Translations under genes and position numbers: made by a program
The notes under the pieces: model-generated
Database searches by the model: none
What the model was told of the DNA's origin: nothing
The model's input: only the letters and a program-made list of their open reading frames with translations
Assembly: GCA_025453415.1 (NCBI GenBank)
Contig: JALOQL010000002.1
Coordinates: 1 to 43,433, forward strand
Source of the DNA: Minisyncoccota bacterium
GTDB lineage: Bacteria > Patescibacteriota > Minisyncoccia > Minisyncoccales > UBA5738
Reading direction: 5' to 3'
DNA: 43,433 nucleotides
Shown: positions 31,804-40,155 of the stretch, piece by piece
How the letters are laid out: each line of letters opens with the position of its first letter
Numbering within the stretch: the stretch's first letter is position 1

Positions 31804-32808
31804 TTATAACTCCTGGGCCTGCAAAAAGTAAAGCTGGTTAAAATCCGCGGCATTTTCAATGCGGGATTCGACTTCTTCTGACGCCACTCCGCCAATCCGT
31901 CCAAACCCCAGCGCTTTCATGCCATTGGCCGTGGCCATCCGAATCGCTTCTTTTGCCGGGATTTTGCCAGCGTCGCAATTAACGCCCTTTTGGAGCAGGG
32001 CCGCGAATTTGGCCGCTTCCCAAACGTCCAAACGGTTGGAACTGGCCGCGCCATCAGTCCCCAAACACACATTAATGCCCGCTTTTAACATCTTCTCCAC
32101 CGGCGCGATTCCCGAACCAAGCTTCAGATTGCTTAGCGGACAATGGGCGACATTTGCTTTCCGCCGGGCGATGATCTCGATATCATGGTCGGTCACCCAA
32201 ACGCAATGAGCCAATAGCGCCCGCTCGTCCAGCAATCCCAAGCGGTCAATATATTCCACCGGCGAGCAATGGTTGGTTTTTTGGCAATCATCGAATTCCT
32301 TCTTGGTTTCGGCCAAATGGATGTGCAACAGGGTTCCGTATTTGTCGGCAAGTTTTTTGCATTTCAACAGCGTCGCTTCGGAAACGGTATAAATAGCGTG
32401 GGGCGAGACTGCAACCTTAATGTATTCGCTGGCGCGATATTTCGCGATCAGTTTCTCGGTAGCCTCCAGCGCTTCCCCGCTATTAGCCGCGCTGGGAGTC
32501 GGAAAATCAAGGATTCCCTCCCCGACCACCGCCGCCATTCCCATCTCCTCGGCCGCGCGCGCCGCTTCGTCTTCGAAAAAATACATATCGCGAAAGAGCC
32601 CAACGCGGTTGGCCCGCATTTCCGCGATCGCGGCCTTTGTTTGCTCATACACAAACGCCGGCGTAACCCGGGCGCGTTCGGCCGGAAAAATATGTTCGTT
32701 CAGCCAAACCTCCAGAGGCAAGTCCTCGGCCAAACCGCGAAAGCCCACCATGGCCGCGTGGGCATGGGCATTGACGAGCGGCAATGTGAAATTATTGTTC
32801 GTGTCCAT
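31804..32808 (-). CDS. amidohydrolase of the MTA/SAH deaminase group, catalytic core only
   Basis: A 334-residue metal-dependent deaminase-type TIM barrel. Metal ligands are all visible: His15 and His17 (VNAHAHAAM), His164 (LHIHLAET with Glu167), His201 (LLAHCVW) and Asp252 (CLGTDGAASSN). GLAEDLPLEVWL and SPHAIYTVSEATL match 5-methylthioadenosine/S-adenosylhomocysteine deaminase (MtaD) and related TRZ/ATZ enzymes. Those are usually ~430 residues with a beta sandwich at both ends. This protein starts at the strand before HxH and stops soon after GGVASEEVESR, so both flanking sandwich halves are missing. It lies beside a methyltransferase and in a locus with four of them, so removal of S-adenosylhomocysteine is a reasonable role. 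Chlorohydrolase or guanine deaminase relatives remain possible. Confidence 0.85.
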   Translation of the reverse strand: MDTNNNFTLPLVNAHAHAAMVGFRGLAEDLPLEVWLNEHIFPAERARVTPAFVYEQTKAAIAEMRANRVGLFRDMYFFEDEAARAAEEMGMAAVVGEGILDFPTPSAANSGEALEATEKLIAKYRASEYIKVAVSPHAIYTVSEATLLKCKKLADKYGTLLHIHLAETKKEFDDCQKTNHCSPVEYIDRLGLLDERALLAHCVWVTDHDIEIIARRKANVAHCPLSNLKLGSGIAPVEKMLKAGINVCLGTDGAASSNRLDVWEAAKFAALLQKGVNCDAGKIPAKEAIRMATANGMKALGFGRIGGVASEEVESRIENAADFNQLYFLQAQEL

Positions 32809-33913
32809 GGTTTTTATTTCCGATCATCCGGCGATAAATGGCGTCGATACCCGCCATTTCCTTATAATAATTGTTCTTTTCCCAAATAACGGCGCGGTTT
32901 ATTTTGCCAAACGCCGCCCTGGCCGCATCATTATCAAACAAATATAATATCTTTTCCGCCAATAATTCATAGTCTTTCAAAGGAATCACAAACCCGCCTT
33001 CCCCGTCTTTGATCCAGAGCCGGATATCGCCCGAATCCGTATTGATGACCGGCAGCTCGCAAGCCATCGCCTCCGCGGTACTGGCGGCCAAACCGCTTTC
33101 CGACAAGGAAGTGGAAACGTAAATATCAGCGGTTTGCAGACAGGAAACCATCCGGGCTTCCGAAACCCGGCCGGAAAATTCGATGTTTCCGGCAATACCC
33201 AGATCAGTGGCCAGCTTTTGGAGATAACCTTTTTGTTCGCCATCGCCAACCAAAACGAATTTTGCTTCGGGAACTTTCCTTATAACGATCGCGGCGGCTC
33301 TTACCAAGGTCTCCACGTCGTGGACCGGAGTCAGAAAACGCGTACTGACCACGGCCTTTCCCCGTGCCGCGTCGCCGGCCGGCGGTTTGAATTTATCGAT
33401 ATCAACCCCGAAAGTGAACAATTTTATCTTTTCTTCCGGAATTCCAAAATTCTTTACCGCTTCCTTGGTATTTTCACCGTCGCATACGACCAGATCAGCC
33501 CGGCGCAAAGCAAACCCGGTCATCATCCTTGCCACCCGGTCGGCCTTGGCATGGATCAAGACGTCGCTACCCCACGGCGTGACGATCAACGGATGGAAAC
33601 CGCAAAGCGCCGCCAGCCACGAATTCCCGCCCAGATCCTGGCCATGGATGATATCCGGCCGCACTTTTCGCAAAATCATTTTGGCGGCAAAAAATGCCGG
33701 CACGATGTTGGCCAGGCGCGCCACGGGGCCGGCGGCATTGACGGTTTTTTTAATGACATGGACCTTAACCGGTCCGTAATCGTCAACCAATTCGCCGTTC
33801 AAAGTAACGACATGGACTTGGTAACCCTGCTGGGCAAAATAGCGCGTCCAGCGCCAAAGATGCCGCGCCGCGGCGTCGCCGAAAAAACAAATTATGGGTT
33901 TGCCATCGATCAT
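32792..33913 (-). CDS. GT4-family glycosyltransferase (paralogue of 19045-20142)
   Basis: A 373-residue GT-B enzyme that opens KPIICFFGDAAARHLWRW and has IIHGQDLGGNSW, VTPWGSDVLIHA in the acceptor half and KLFTFGVDIDKFKP, VVSTRFLTPVHDVETLV, VLVGDGEQKGYL and ADIYVSTSLSESGLAASTAEA in the donor half. It aligns over its length with the GT4 at 19045-20142, sharing WGSD, FGVD, DVETL and ADIYVSTSLS at the same spacing. It lies between the amidohydrolase (17-base overlap) and the Wzy-like gene (ATGA overlap), so these three are translated together. Confidence 0.9.
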   Translation of the reverse strand: MIDGKPIICFFGDAAARHLWRWTRYFAQQGYQVHVVTLNGELVDDYGPVKVHVIKKTVNAAGPVARLANIVPAFFAAKMILRKVRPDIIHGQDLGGNSWLAALCGFHPLIVTPWGSDVLIHAKADRVARMMTGFALRRADLVVCDGENTKEAVKNFGIPEEKIKLFTFGVDIDKFKPPAGDAARGKAVVSTRFLTPVHDVETLVRAAAIVIRKVPEAKFVLVGDGEQKGYLQKLATDLGIAGNIEFSGRVSEARMVSCLQTADIYVSTSLSESGLAASTAEAMACELPVINTDSGDIRLWIKDGEGGFVIPLKDYELLAEKILYLFDNDAARAAFGKINRAVIWEKNNYYKEMAGIDAIYRRMIGNKNHGHEQ

Positions 33914-35253
33914 GCGTTTATATTTGATTCTTGGCTGTCTCCGGCCAGCCGCGCCATCAGGCCGTTGGGCATCGCCAATAAGTAAAAAAACATGGCGTCA
34001 AGCATATTTATGACCGGAAGCCACAAAATTGCGATTGCCAATCCCGATACCAGCAAAAAACGATTTTTATTCCCGTTCACGAACATAACGGCCAGCGCGG
34101 CGAAAGAAAAATTCAACAGCAATAGGAAAATCCCGACATAACCGGTATCCACCAGCAATGCCGTGAATCCCTCGGTCGATTCGTTGGCGCCCACCCCGGC
34201 GGCCAGCTCCGGAAATCCCTTTTCTTCATAAAGCCGGCGCAAATAAGGCCCGATGACATTGCCGTGGACGCGATAACCGTAGCCGAAAAGCGCGACCTGC
34301 CAATTGCCGCCCACCGCCATGAAACTGCTCTCCAAATGCACACGTCGGTCAATATCCTTGGGTGAATTTTCCCAAAAACGGATGTTTTGCACCGCGCCGT
34401 AAAGCGATTTGGCCACGGCGCCGCTTATGCGCGCCAATTCGCCGCGATTTTCCACGCCATACACCAAACCGATCATCAAGACGGAAAATACCGCGAAAAC
34501 CGCGATCCTTTTGAGGCCGAGGTGAAATACCGACGTCAAAACAAACGCGACGATCGCCAAAAGCGCGATGCGCGCCGAATAATAAAGCGAGGCCAAAACC
34601 GCCAGGCCCAAAGTCAAACCGCCGATAACGCGATATGAGCGGGACTTGTCCATCATCAGAATGATCGCCGCCGGCACGCCGATGACCGCGGGAAAAAGCG
34701 CGTAAGCGGTCGTTGACCATTCGCCCGGCTGGATGGCGTAGCGGCTCAAACCGCGCAATTTTTCGGTCAAAAAACCGTAAACGATATAGTAAAAAAGATA
34801 GGCCGCAAAACTTCCCGAAACCAGCAATGCCAGCCGGCGGCCGGAAGGCATCGGAAAATTTTTCTTGGATGCGATAAAACCGACCAGCCCAAGCATCAGG
34901 AAAAAAACTATCCAGCGCGCTTTCTCGGGGCTTGCCATGACCGCCATGCCGCGCAGGCTTTCAAAAACCATGTATGAAACAAGCAAGGCAAATGCCACGC
35001 CATGCAACGATTCCGCTATCCCCTTTTTCCTTTCATAAAATTTCACCCTTCCCAGGAACAACGCGAAAATGCCGCCGGCAAGCGCGCAACCGATAAAATA
35101 TTCGTCGAAAAAGGTATATCCTGCCGCCATCAAGCCCGCGGAAAAAACCGACGCGGCGACCAGAACCGGCCAAAATAATTTCGGCCTGACAATGACGGCC
35201 GCGGCAAGCAAGATACCGGCGGCAAAATAAATTGTTGCGAGGCTTAACAGCAT
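33910..35253 (-). CDS. wzy: O-antigen polymerase/ligase-like (Wzy) membrane protein
   Basis: A 447-residue protein with about 12 hydrophobic helices and a large external loop between roughly residues 275 and 350, the Wzy layout. The loop contains DRRVHLESSFMAVGG, LFGYGYRVHG and GVGANESTEGFTALLVDTGYVGIFLLLL, which resembles the Wzy_C signature seen in the 1-1960 gene but is more divergent. It may polymerise lipid-linked repeats outside the membrane. The two Wzy/ligase-type proteins may divide polymerase and ligase tasks, or act on two glycans. It lies 26 bases downstream of the UDP-sugar 2-epimerase gene. Confidence 0.8.
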   Translation of the reverse strand: MLLSLATIYFAAGILLAAAVIVRPKLFWPVLVAASVFSAGLMAAGYTFFDEYFIGCALAGGIFALFLGRVKFYERKKGIAESLHGVAFALLVSYMVFESLRGMAVMASPEKARWIVFFLMLGLVGFIASKKNFPMPSGRRLALLVSGSFAAYLFYYIVYGFLTEKLRGLSRYAIQPGEWSTTAYALFPAVIGVPAAIILMMDKSRSYRVIGGLTLGLAVLASLYYSARIALLAIVAFVLTSVFHLGLKRIAVFAVFSVLMIGLVYGVENRGELARISGAVAKSLYGAVQNIRFWENSPKDIDRRVHLESSFMAVGGNWQVALFGYGYRVHGNVIGPYLRRLYEEKGFPELAAGVGANESTEGFTALLVDTGYVGIFLLLLNFSFAALAVMFVNGNKNRFLLVSGLAIAILWLPVINMLDAMFFYLLAMPNGLMARLAGDSQESNINA

Positions 35254-35279
35254 TTTTTTGGTCCGCCGCTTGCCGGGTG

Positions 35280-36362
35280 TTATCTTGCGGACGCCATTTT
35301 TTCGAGCATGGCGGTTATCCTGCCGGCGGCATTGCCGTCCCCGAATTCATTGCCGGGGCGAGTTTGCGGCACCGGGGCGGCAATGGCCTTTTCCATCTTG
35401 CCAATATCCGTCCCCGCCAAAGTGTTCCATCCCGCGGCCACAGTTTCCGGCCAGCAATTTTCTTCCAAAAGAGTCACGCAGGGAACTTCGGTCCAATAGG
35501 CCTCTTTTTGGATGCCGCCGCTGTCGGTAACGATCTTTTTAGCTCCGGATTGAAGCGCCATCATGTCCAGATAACCGACCGGATCGATAAGCTTGATGTT
35601 TTCCGCCGGCCGAATCTTGTTTTTATCCATTGCGGCGCGCGTACGCGGATGGACCGGGAAAACCGCCGGCCCGGTATTGGCAAGCGCTCCCAGGATCCGG
35701 CCCAAAACCGCCGGATCATCCACGTTCTGAGGCCGGTGGATCGTGACCAGCAAATATGTATTTTTTGCCAGCCCGGTTTTTTCGATGATCGTCGAATTGT
35801 CGGCAAAACGTTTTCCGCGCCGGAAAGAATCATACATCAGATCGCCGACGTTATGCGCCCGCTCGCCCAGGCCTTCCCGTTCCAGATTGGCCACCGAAGA
35901 TCGGACCGGGCAAAAGAGCGCGTCCGAAACATGGTCGGCCACCAGCCGGTTGATCTCTTCGGGCATCGCCCGATTGAAAGCGCGCGGCCCGGCTTCGATA
36001 TGGGCAACCAGTATATGCATTTTTGCCGCCACCAGGGCGCCGGCAAGTGTGGAATTGACATCCCCCACCACCGCCACGATATCCGGCGTTTCTTTTTGCA
36101 AAACCTCTTCGATCGCTTCCATCATCCTGGCCGTCTGGCGCGCATGCGTGTCCGAACCGATACCCAGGTTGTAATCCGGTTTGGGAATTTCCAGGTCCTG
36201 GAAAAAAACCTGCGACATCTCATAGTCGTAATGCTGGCCCGTATGGACCAAGACCGGTAAAAAATCAGGATGGTTTCGCCATTGCCAAAAAAGAGGCGCG
36301 ATCTTTATGAAATTCGGCCGCGCCCCCACGACAATGGCAATCTTTTTTTTGTTATCCCCCAT
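35280..36362 (-). CDS. wbpI: UDP-sugar 2-epimerase (WbpI/WecB family)
   Basis: A 360-residue GT-B-fold epimerase. It starts IAIVVGARPNFIKIAP and has VVVGDVNSTLAGA-like AVVGDVNSTLAGALVA, HIEAGPRAFNRAMPEEINR, TIHRPQNVDD, FPVHPRTR and VTDSGGIQKEAYW, all typical. WecB acts on UDP-GlcNAc; WbpI acts on UDP-GlcNAc3NAcA. Because the wbpA, B, D and E-type genes are upstream in the same operon, the second role fits best: inversion at C2 to give UDP-ManNAc3NAcA. The segment usually reads HVEAGLRSFD, here HIEAGPRAFN. The start overlaps the aminotransferase stop by 11 bases. Confidence 0.9.
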   Translation of the reverse strand: MGDNKKKIAIVVGARPNFIKIAPLFWQWRNHPDFLPVLVHTGQHYDYEMSQVFFQDLEIPKPDYNLGIGSDTHARQTARMMEAIEEVLQKETPDIVAVVGDVNSTLAGALVAAKMHILVAHIEAGPRAFNRAMPEEINRLVADHVSDALFCPVRSSVANLEREGLGERAHNVGDLMYDSFRRGKRFADNSTIIEKTGLAKNTYLLVTIHRPQNVDDPAVLGRILGALANTGPAVFPVHPRTRAAMDKNKIRPAENIKLIDPVGYLDMMALQSGAKKIVTDSGGIQKEAYWTEVPCVTLLEENCWPETVAAGWNTLAGTDIGKMEKAIAAPVPQTRPGNEFGDGNAAGRITAMLEKMASAR

Positions 36363-37458
36363 AGAATTCTTTAATTGTTTTTAGCGCTATTTCCTGTTCA
36401 TCGGCGGAAAATTCCGGATAGATCGGCAAGCTAATAACTTTTTGCGAAATTAGCGCCGCGTTCGGGCAGCTACCGGCCTCGATCCCGAGGTATTCGAATG
36501 CCGGCTGGGAATGCAATGGCACCGAATAATAAACCATCGTCGGGATCTGGCGTTCTTTTAAAAATTTTTGCAGCGCATCCCGCCGGTCGGTCGTGATCGT
36601 GTATTGGTGAAAAACGCATTCCCGGCCGCTTCCGATCCCCGGAAAAATCATATCGCCCGCTCCCGCCAAACTTTCGTTGTATTTTTCGGCAATTCCGATC
36701 CGCAAATCGTTACAGTCGTTCAAATGGCGCAATTTCACCCGCAGGACCGCGGCCTGGATCGCGTCCAGGCGCGAATTGACCCCCAGGGTCAAATGCAAAT
36801 ATTTGTTTGTCGGCGAAGAACCGTGAGCGCGCAATAATTTTATTTTTTGCGCGATATCGTCGTTATCGGTCGTCAGCATTCCCCCGTCGCCGTAAGCCCC
36901 CAAATTCTTGGTCGGGAAAAAGGAAAAACAGCCGATATCGCCGACGGTGCCGCAAAATTTTTGACCGCACTTTGCACCCATCGCCTGCGCCGCGTCCTCG
37001 ATGACATACAAATTACCGTCCTTGGCGATTTTGGAAATCGCCGTCATATCCGCGGCCCGGCCGAAAAGATGGACCGGGATGATCGCTTTGGTTCTGGAAG
37101 TTATCTTTTTTTCGATATCTTCGGGATCGATATTGAACGTTACCGGATCGATATCGACGAAAACCGGCACGGCGCCGCACTGGGCCACCGTTTCGGCCGT
37201 GGCGATGAAAGTAAAATCCGGTACCAGCACTTCATCGCCCGGCCCGATATCCAAGGCTTTCAATGCCAGGTAAAGCGCGTCCGTACCCGAATTGAGAGTA
37301 ATCGCGTGCGCGGTCTCCAAAAAAACGGCCGCCTCTTTTTCAAAAGCCGCCACTTCGGGGCCGCCGATAAAAACGCCGTTTTCCAGCGTTCTCAAAACCG
37401 CCCCGTCAATTTCTTCCTTTATCGATTGATACTGTTTTTTAAGGTCGAAAAATTCCAT
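36352..37458 (-). CDS. wbpE: DegT aminotransferase, WbpE-like (UDP-3-keto-GlcNAcA aminotransferase)
   Basis: A 368-residue PLP enzyme beginning MEFFDLKKQYQSIKEEID, which is the WbpE/WlbC-type start. It has NSGTDALYLALKAL (56-69), VIEDAAQAMGA (152-162), and Lys184 in FSFFPTKNLGAYGDGG, followed by KYLHLTLGVNSRLDAIQAA. WbpE transfers an amino group from glutamate to C3 of UDP-3-keto-GlcNAcA, the product of the WbpB oxidoreductase encoded upstream. The position between wbpD-like and wbpI-like genes supports this. It is 9 bases downstream of the half-size EamA gene. Confidence 0.92.
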   Translation of the reverse strand: MEFFDLKKQYQSIKEEIDGAVLRTLENGVFIGGPEVAAFEKEAAVFLETAHAITLNSGTDALYLALKALDIGPGDEVLVPDFTFIATAETVAQCGAVPVFVDIDPVTFNIDPEDIEKKITSRTKAIIPVHLFGRAADMTAISKIAKDGNLYVIEDAAQAMGAKCGQKFCGTVGDIGCFSFFPTKNLGAYGDGGMLTTDNDDIAQKIKLLRAHGSSPTNKYLHLTLGVNSRLDAIQAAVLRVKLRHLNDCNDLRIGIAEKYNESLAGAGDMIFPGIGSGRECVFHQYTITTDRRDALQKFLKERQIPTMVYYSVPLHSQPAFEYLGIEAGSCPNAALISQKVISLPIYPEFSADEQEIALKTIKEFYGG

Positions 37459-37467
37459 AATCGATTA

Positions 37468-37896
37468 TTATTTCCCTATTAAAAAAATCCCGAAAATCAC
37501 GCACAAGATACCGGCAAATGAGTAAACGCCCAAGGAAGAATGGAACAGTATCGGCGCGAGCAAAGCAACGAGGACGAATTGGCATGATTTCAATGTTGTC
37601 GCGTAACCAGGATTCGGTGCCATTTTTATCGCGTTAACATCAAAAAAATTAGCAAAAAGCGAAAATATCGCGGCAATGGCAAAAAATAGAAACATTTTCG
37701 GCGTCACGGCGTAAAGATCGCTTTTCTCAATGGCATTCCAGATGAAAAAACCCAGGAACACCAGCCCGAAAAGGAAAAAATTCAAGACCAAGGGTTTGAC
37801 GCCCATCAATAACAATTTTTTATAAACCAATATCATCGCCCCGTAAAAAACCGCGGCCAGCAATCCGCTCACGAACCAATTTTGTATTATTGGCAT
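37468..37896 (-). CDS. half-size EamA/DMT membrane protein
   Basis: A 142-residue protein with about five membrane helices, one half of an EamA transporter. Its IKMAPNPGYATTLKS motif matches RAPNPGYSTAIVKS in the ten-helix protein at 8390-9241. Half-size members (EmrE, ArnE/ArnF type) work as dimers. A GAGG ribosome site precedes the ATG by nine bases. It lies between 3-hydroxyacyl-CoA dehydrogenase and wbpE-like genes. It may carry a lipid-linked or small polar compound of the pathway. It is a complete gene and not a fragment, because it has its own start, stop and ribosome site. Confidence 0.78.
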   Translation of the reverse strand: MPIIQNWFVSGLLAAVFYGAMILVYKKLLLMGVKPLVLNFFLFGLVFLGFFIWNAIEKSDLYAVTPKMFLFFAIAAIFSLFANFFDVNAIKMAPNPGYATTLKSCQFVLVALLAPILFHSSLGVYSFAGILCVIFGIFLIGK

Positions 37897-37923
37897 AAGA
37901 TTGATCCTCGCCTCTTGCGATAA

Positions 37924-38775
37924 CTAATATTCATAAAAACCCTTTTTTGTTTTACGCCCTAAATATCCTCGTTCTACCATTTCCCGGATAAGCGGACAAG
38001 GACGGTATTTTTTGTCGGAAAAACCCTGCTCAAGACCTTCCATTATCCTCAAACAAACGTCCAAACCAATCAAATCGGCCAGCTCCAGCGGCCCCATGGG
38101 AAATTTGCCGCCTAATTTCATTATTCTGTCGATATCCTCTTTTGACGCAATCCCCTCCTGCAAACAAAAAGCTGCTTCATTGATCATGGGCAAAAGCAGG
38201 CGGTTCAGCAAAAAACCCGGGGAATCCTTGACCAATACCGGAACCTTGCCCAGGTTTCGCGCGAATTCCATCGTTCTTTCCACGGTCTTAGCCGAAGTGT
38301 CCGCGCCGGGCGCGACTTCCACCAGATCGATGATGAACGGCGGATTCATAAAATGCATCCCCGTGATCCGCTCCCTTCCGGACAAATCACGCGCGATCTC
38401 GGAAATCGTGATCGCCGAAGTGTTTGATGCCAAGATCGTTTCCGGCGGACAAGCGCGATCCAGCTCGGCAAAAAGCGCTTTTTTGCTGGCCAAATCCTCA
38501 TTGATCGCTTCGCAAACGAACGCCGCGCCGGCGGCCTCGCCGATATCATCGATAATTCGAACCTGTTTGAGCGCCTTTTCAAAATCGGGCTGGGTGATCT
38601 TTCCTTTTTGAAAATCCTTGCCGAATATTTTGCTGATTTCCGCCGCTGCCCGTTGCCGGGCGGCCGCATCGGGTTCGCAAACCAGCACCGCGTAGCCGCG
38701 TCGGGCGCATAAAACGGCGATTCCCTGCCCCATGACCCCCCCGCCAATGACCGCGATTTTATCCATGGGCTGCAT
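37924..38775 (-). CDS. 3-hydroxyacyl-CoA (3-hydroxybutyryl-CoA) dehydrogenase-like
   Basis: A 283-residue protein of the HbdA/PaaH family. It has the NAD loop IAVIGGGVMGQGIAVL, NTSAITISEIA, GMHFMNPPFIIDLVEV with the catalytic His, KDSPGFLLNRLLLPMINEA, and the closing GRKTKKGFYEY. An ATG three codons in (MDK) is an alternative start. Relatives reduce acetoacetyl-CoA to 3-hydroxybutyryl-CoA, or work in beta-oxidation. It stands inside an amino-sugar pathway, and no other fatty-acid genes are near. It may therefore supply a 3-hydroxyacyl donor for N-acylation of the amino sugar, or it may oxidise a different hydroxy substrate. Both the location and the family in a probable patescibacterium are unusual. 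Confidence 0.87.
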   Translation of the reverse strand: MQPMDKIAVIGGGVMGQGIAVLCARRGYAVLVCEPDAAARQRAAAEISKIFGKDFQKGKITQPDFEKALKQVRIIDDIGEAAGAAFVCEAINEDLASKKALFAELDRACPPETILASNTSAITISEIARDLSGRERITGMHFMNPPFIIDLVEVAPGADTSAKTVERTMEFARNLGKVPVLVKDSPGFLLNRLLLPMINEAAFCLQEGIASKEDIDRIMKLGGKFPMGPLELADLIGLDVCLRIMEGLEQGFSDKKYRPCPLIREMVERGYLGRKTKKGFYEY

Positions 38776-38788
38776 ATTAAAATTGATT

Positions 38789-39370
38789 TTAAGCTAATCC
38801 GACCTCCTGACCTTTCTTGGTATATTTCCGGCCGCAAGCCGAACAGCTTCCCGCTTCTTGGCCACCGGATCCAGAAACAAATTCCAATTTAATGCCGCAT
38901 TCGCAGACCCAACCGATCTGCTTGGCCGGCACGCCCACCATCAACGCGTGATCGGGAACTTGGCCTTTGACCACCGCGCCGGCGCCAATGAGCGCCCATT
39001 TGCCGATGGTCGAACCGCAAACGACCGTCGAGTTGGCGCCAAGAGTAGCACCTTCTTTGACCAGCGTCGGCAACCATTCTTCCTTGGTCTTTGGATATTT
39101 TGCCCGCGGATTCAAATCGTTGGTAAATACCGCCGACGGACCCACAAAAACATAATCCTCCAAGGTAACCTTATGCCAAACATCGGTGTTGGACTGGATC
39201 TTGACGCCGTTGCCGACAGTCACTTCGCCGACCAAGCAATTATGGCCGATAACGCAATTTTCTCCAATGACCGCTCCCTCGAGCACTTGGGCGTTGTGCC
39301 AAATCTTTGTTCCGTCGCCGATAACGGCCTTCGGGGAAACTTCGGCGGTACTATGAATGGTAATCGGCAT
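38789..39370 (-). CDS. wbpD: WbpD-like UDP-3-amino-GlcNAcA N-acyltransferase
   Basis: A 193-residue hexapeptide (left-handed beta helix) acyltransferase. GTKIWHNAQVLEGAVIGENCVIGHNCLVG and VTLEDYVFVGPSAVFTNDLNPRAKYP are split family blocks, and VVKGQVPDHALMVGVPAKQIGWVCECG ends the helix. The C-terminal CECG and CSACG pairs form a probable zinc ribbon seen in part of the WbpD/WlbB family. The standard reaction is acetylation of the C3 amine of UDP-GlcNAc(3NH2)A, which gives UDP-GlcNAc3NAcA. It overlaps the WbpB-like gene by 20 bases. The presence of a hydroxyacyl-CoA dehydrogenase just downstream leaves open a 3-hydroxybutyryl instead of an acetyl donor. Confidence 0.92.
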   Translation of the reverse strand: MPITIHSTAEVSPKAVIGDGTKIWHNAQVLEGAVIGENCVIGHNCLVGEVTVGNGVKIQSNTDVWHKVTLEDYVFVGPSAVFTNDLNPRAKYPKTKEEWLPTLVKEGATLGANSTVVCGSTIGKWALIGAGAVVKGQVPDHALMVGVPAKQIGWVCECGIKLEFVSGSGGQEAGSCSACGRKYTKKGQEVGLA

Positions 39371-40151
39371 ATAATTTTTCGATAAGTTCGATGGGCGGCA
39401 AAACCTCGGCGGGAGTCACGCCCTTTCCCCGCGTCAAGTCGCGGTAAACGAACTGGTGCAGGTTTTCTTCGGCTAAATTTTCCTTCTTTGAAAAATTTAC
39501 CTGCTCGCCATTAATGGTAAATTCCCTTTTCCACGGCTCATCGATCTTGGCGCCGACGCTAACCCGCCACGCGCAATCATAGTTCGCGCCTTTAATGATC
39601 CCGGTGCCGGTCTTACCGTCAAACGCATCCATTCTCGCTTCGGTCGCTGGTCCGAAAAGATTCAACAACAGCTCAAAATAGTGAGGGCCTAAAACGAAGA
39701 GCGGGCCGCCCGACCGATCGATATCACCTTTCCAACCCTCGAAATAGTGCCGGTCGCGGTAAACAAAAATATCCATTTTAATATCGTATCGCTCCTTGGC
39801 GGAAATTTCCTTTTCCAAGCGTTGGTATTCCGGATGGTAACGCAATTGCTGGACCACGAATATGTTTTGGCGTTTCATCAAATCGCGGATGTGTTCGGAT
39901 TTGATCGCCATGGGTTTTTCGCTCAAAACGATCTTCCCCGCCTCGTTGGCCGCGACCGCGATCGGATAATGCAGATAATTGGGCGCCAGCACGACAGCGC
40001 AATCCGCCTCGGGATTGGCAACCAATTTTTTCCACTCTTCTCCCCGGCCGTGCGTGATATCGCAAACGTCAACAATCTCGCCGCCGGTTTCGCGGATGGC
40101 CCGCAAATGGTTGCGGAAAATAAATCCTGTACCAATGATAACAAACTTCAT
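39351..40151 (-). CDS. wbpB: WbpB-like Gfo/Idh/MocA oxidoreductase
   Basis: The start is the ATG at 40151 (MKFVIIGTGFIFRNHLRAI, 266 residues), 4 bases after the preceding stop. The NAD-binding loop is GTGFIFRNH, and the Gfo/Idh catalytic motif is SEKPMAI with Glu78-Lys79-Pro80. QQLRYHPEYQRLEKEI and WKGDIDRSGGPLFVLGPHYFELLLNLFG match WbpB/WlbA, which oxidise C3 of UDP-GlcNAcA to the 3-keto sugar. The protein is shorter than WbpB (usually ~310-320). Most of the difference lies in the C-terminal beta sheet. It is flanked by the wbpA- and wbpD-like genes and overlaps the latter. Confidence 0.92.
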   Translation of the reverse strand: MKFVIIGTGFIFRNHLRAIRETGGEIVDVCDITHGRGEEWKKLVANPEADCAVVLAPNYLHYPIAVAANEAGKIVLSEKPMAIKSEHIRDLMKRQNIFVVQQLRYHPEYQRLEKEISAKERYDIKMDIFVYRDRHYFEGWKGDIDRSGGPLFVLGPHYFELLLNLFGPATEARMDAFDGKTGTGIIKGANYDCAWRVSVGAKIDEPWKREFTINGEQVNFSKKENLAEENLHQFVYRDLTRGKGVTPAEVLPPIELIEKLYADYHS

Positions 40152-40155
40152 ATGA

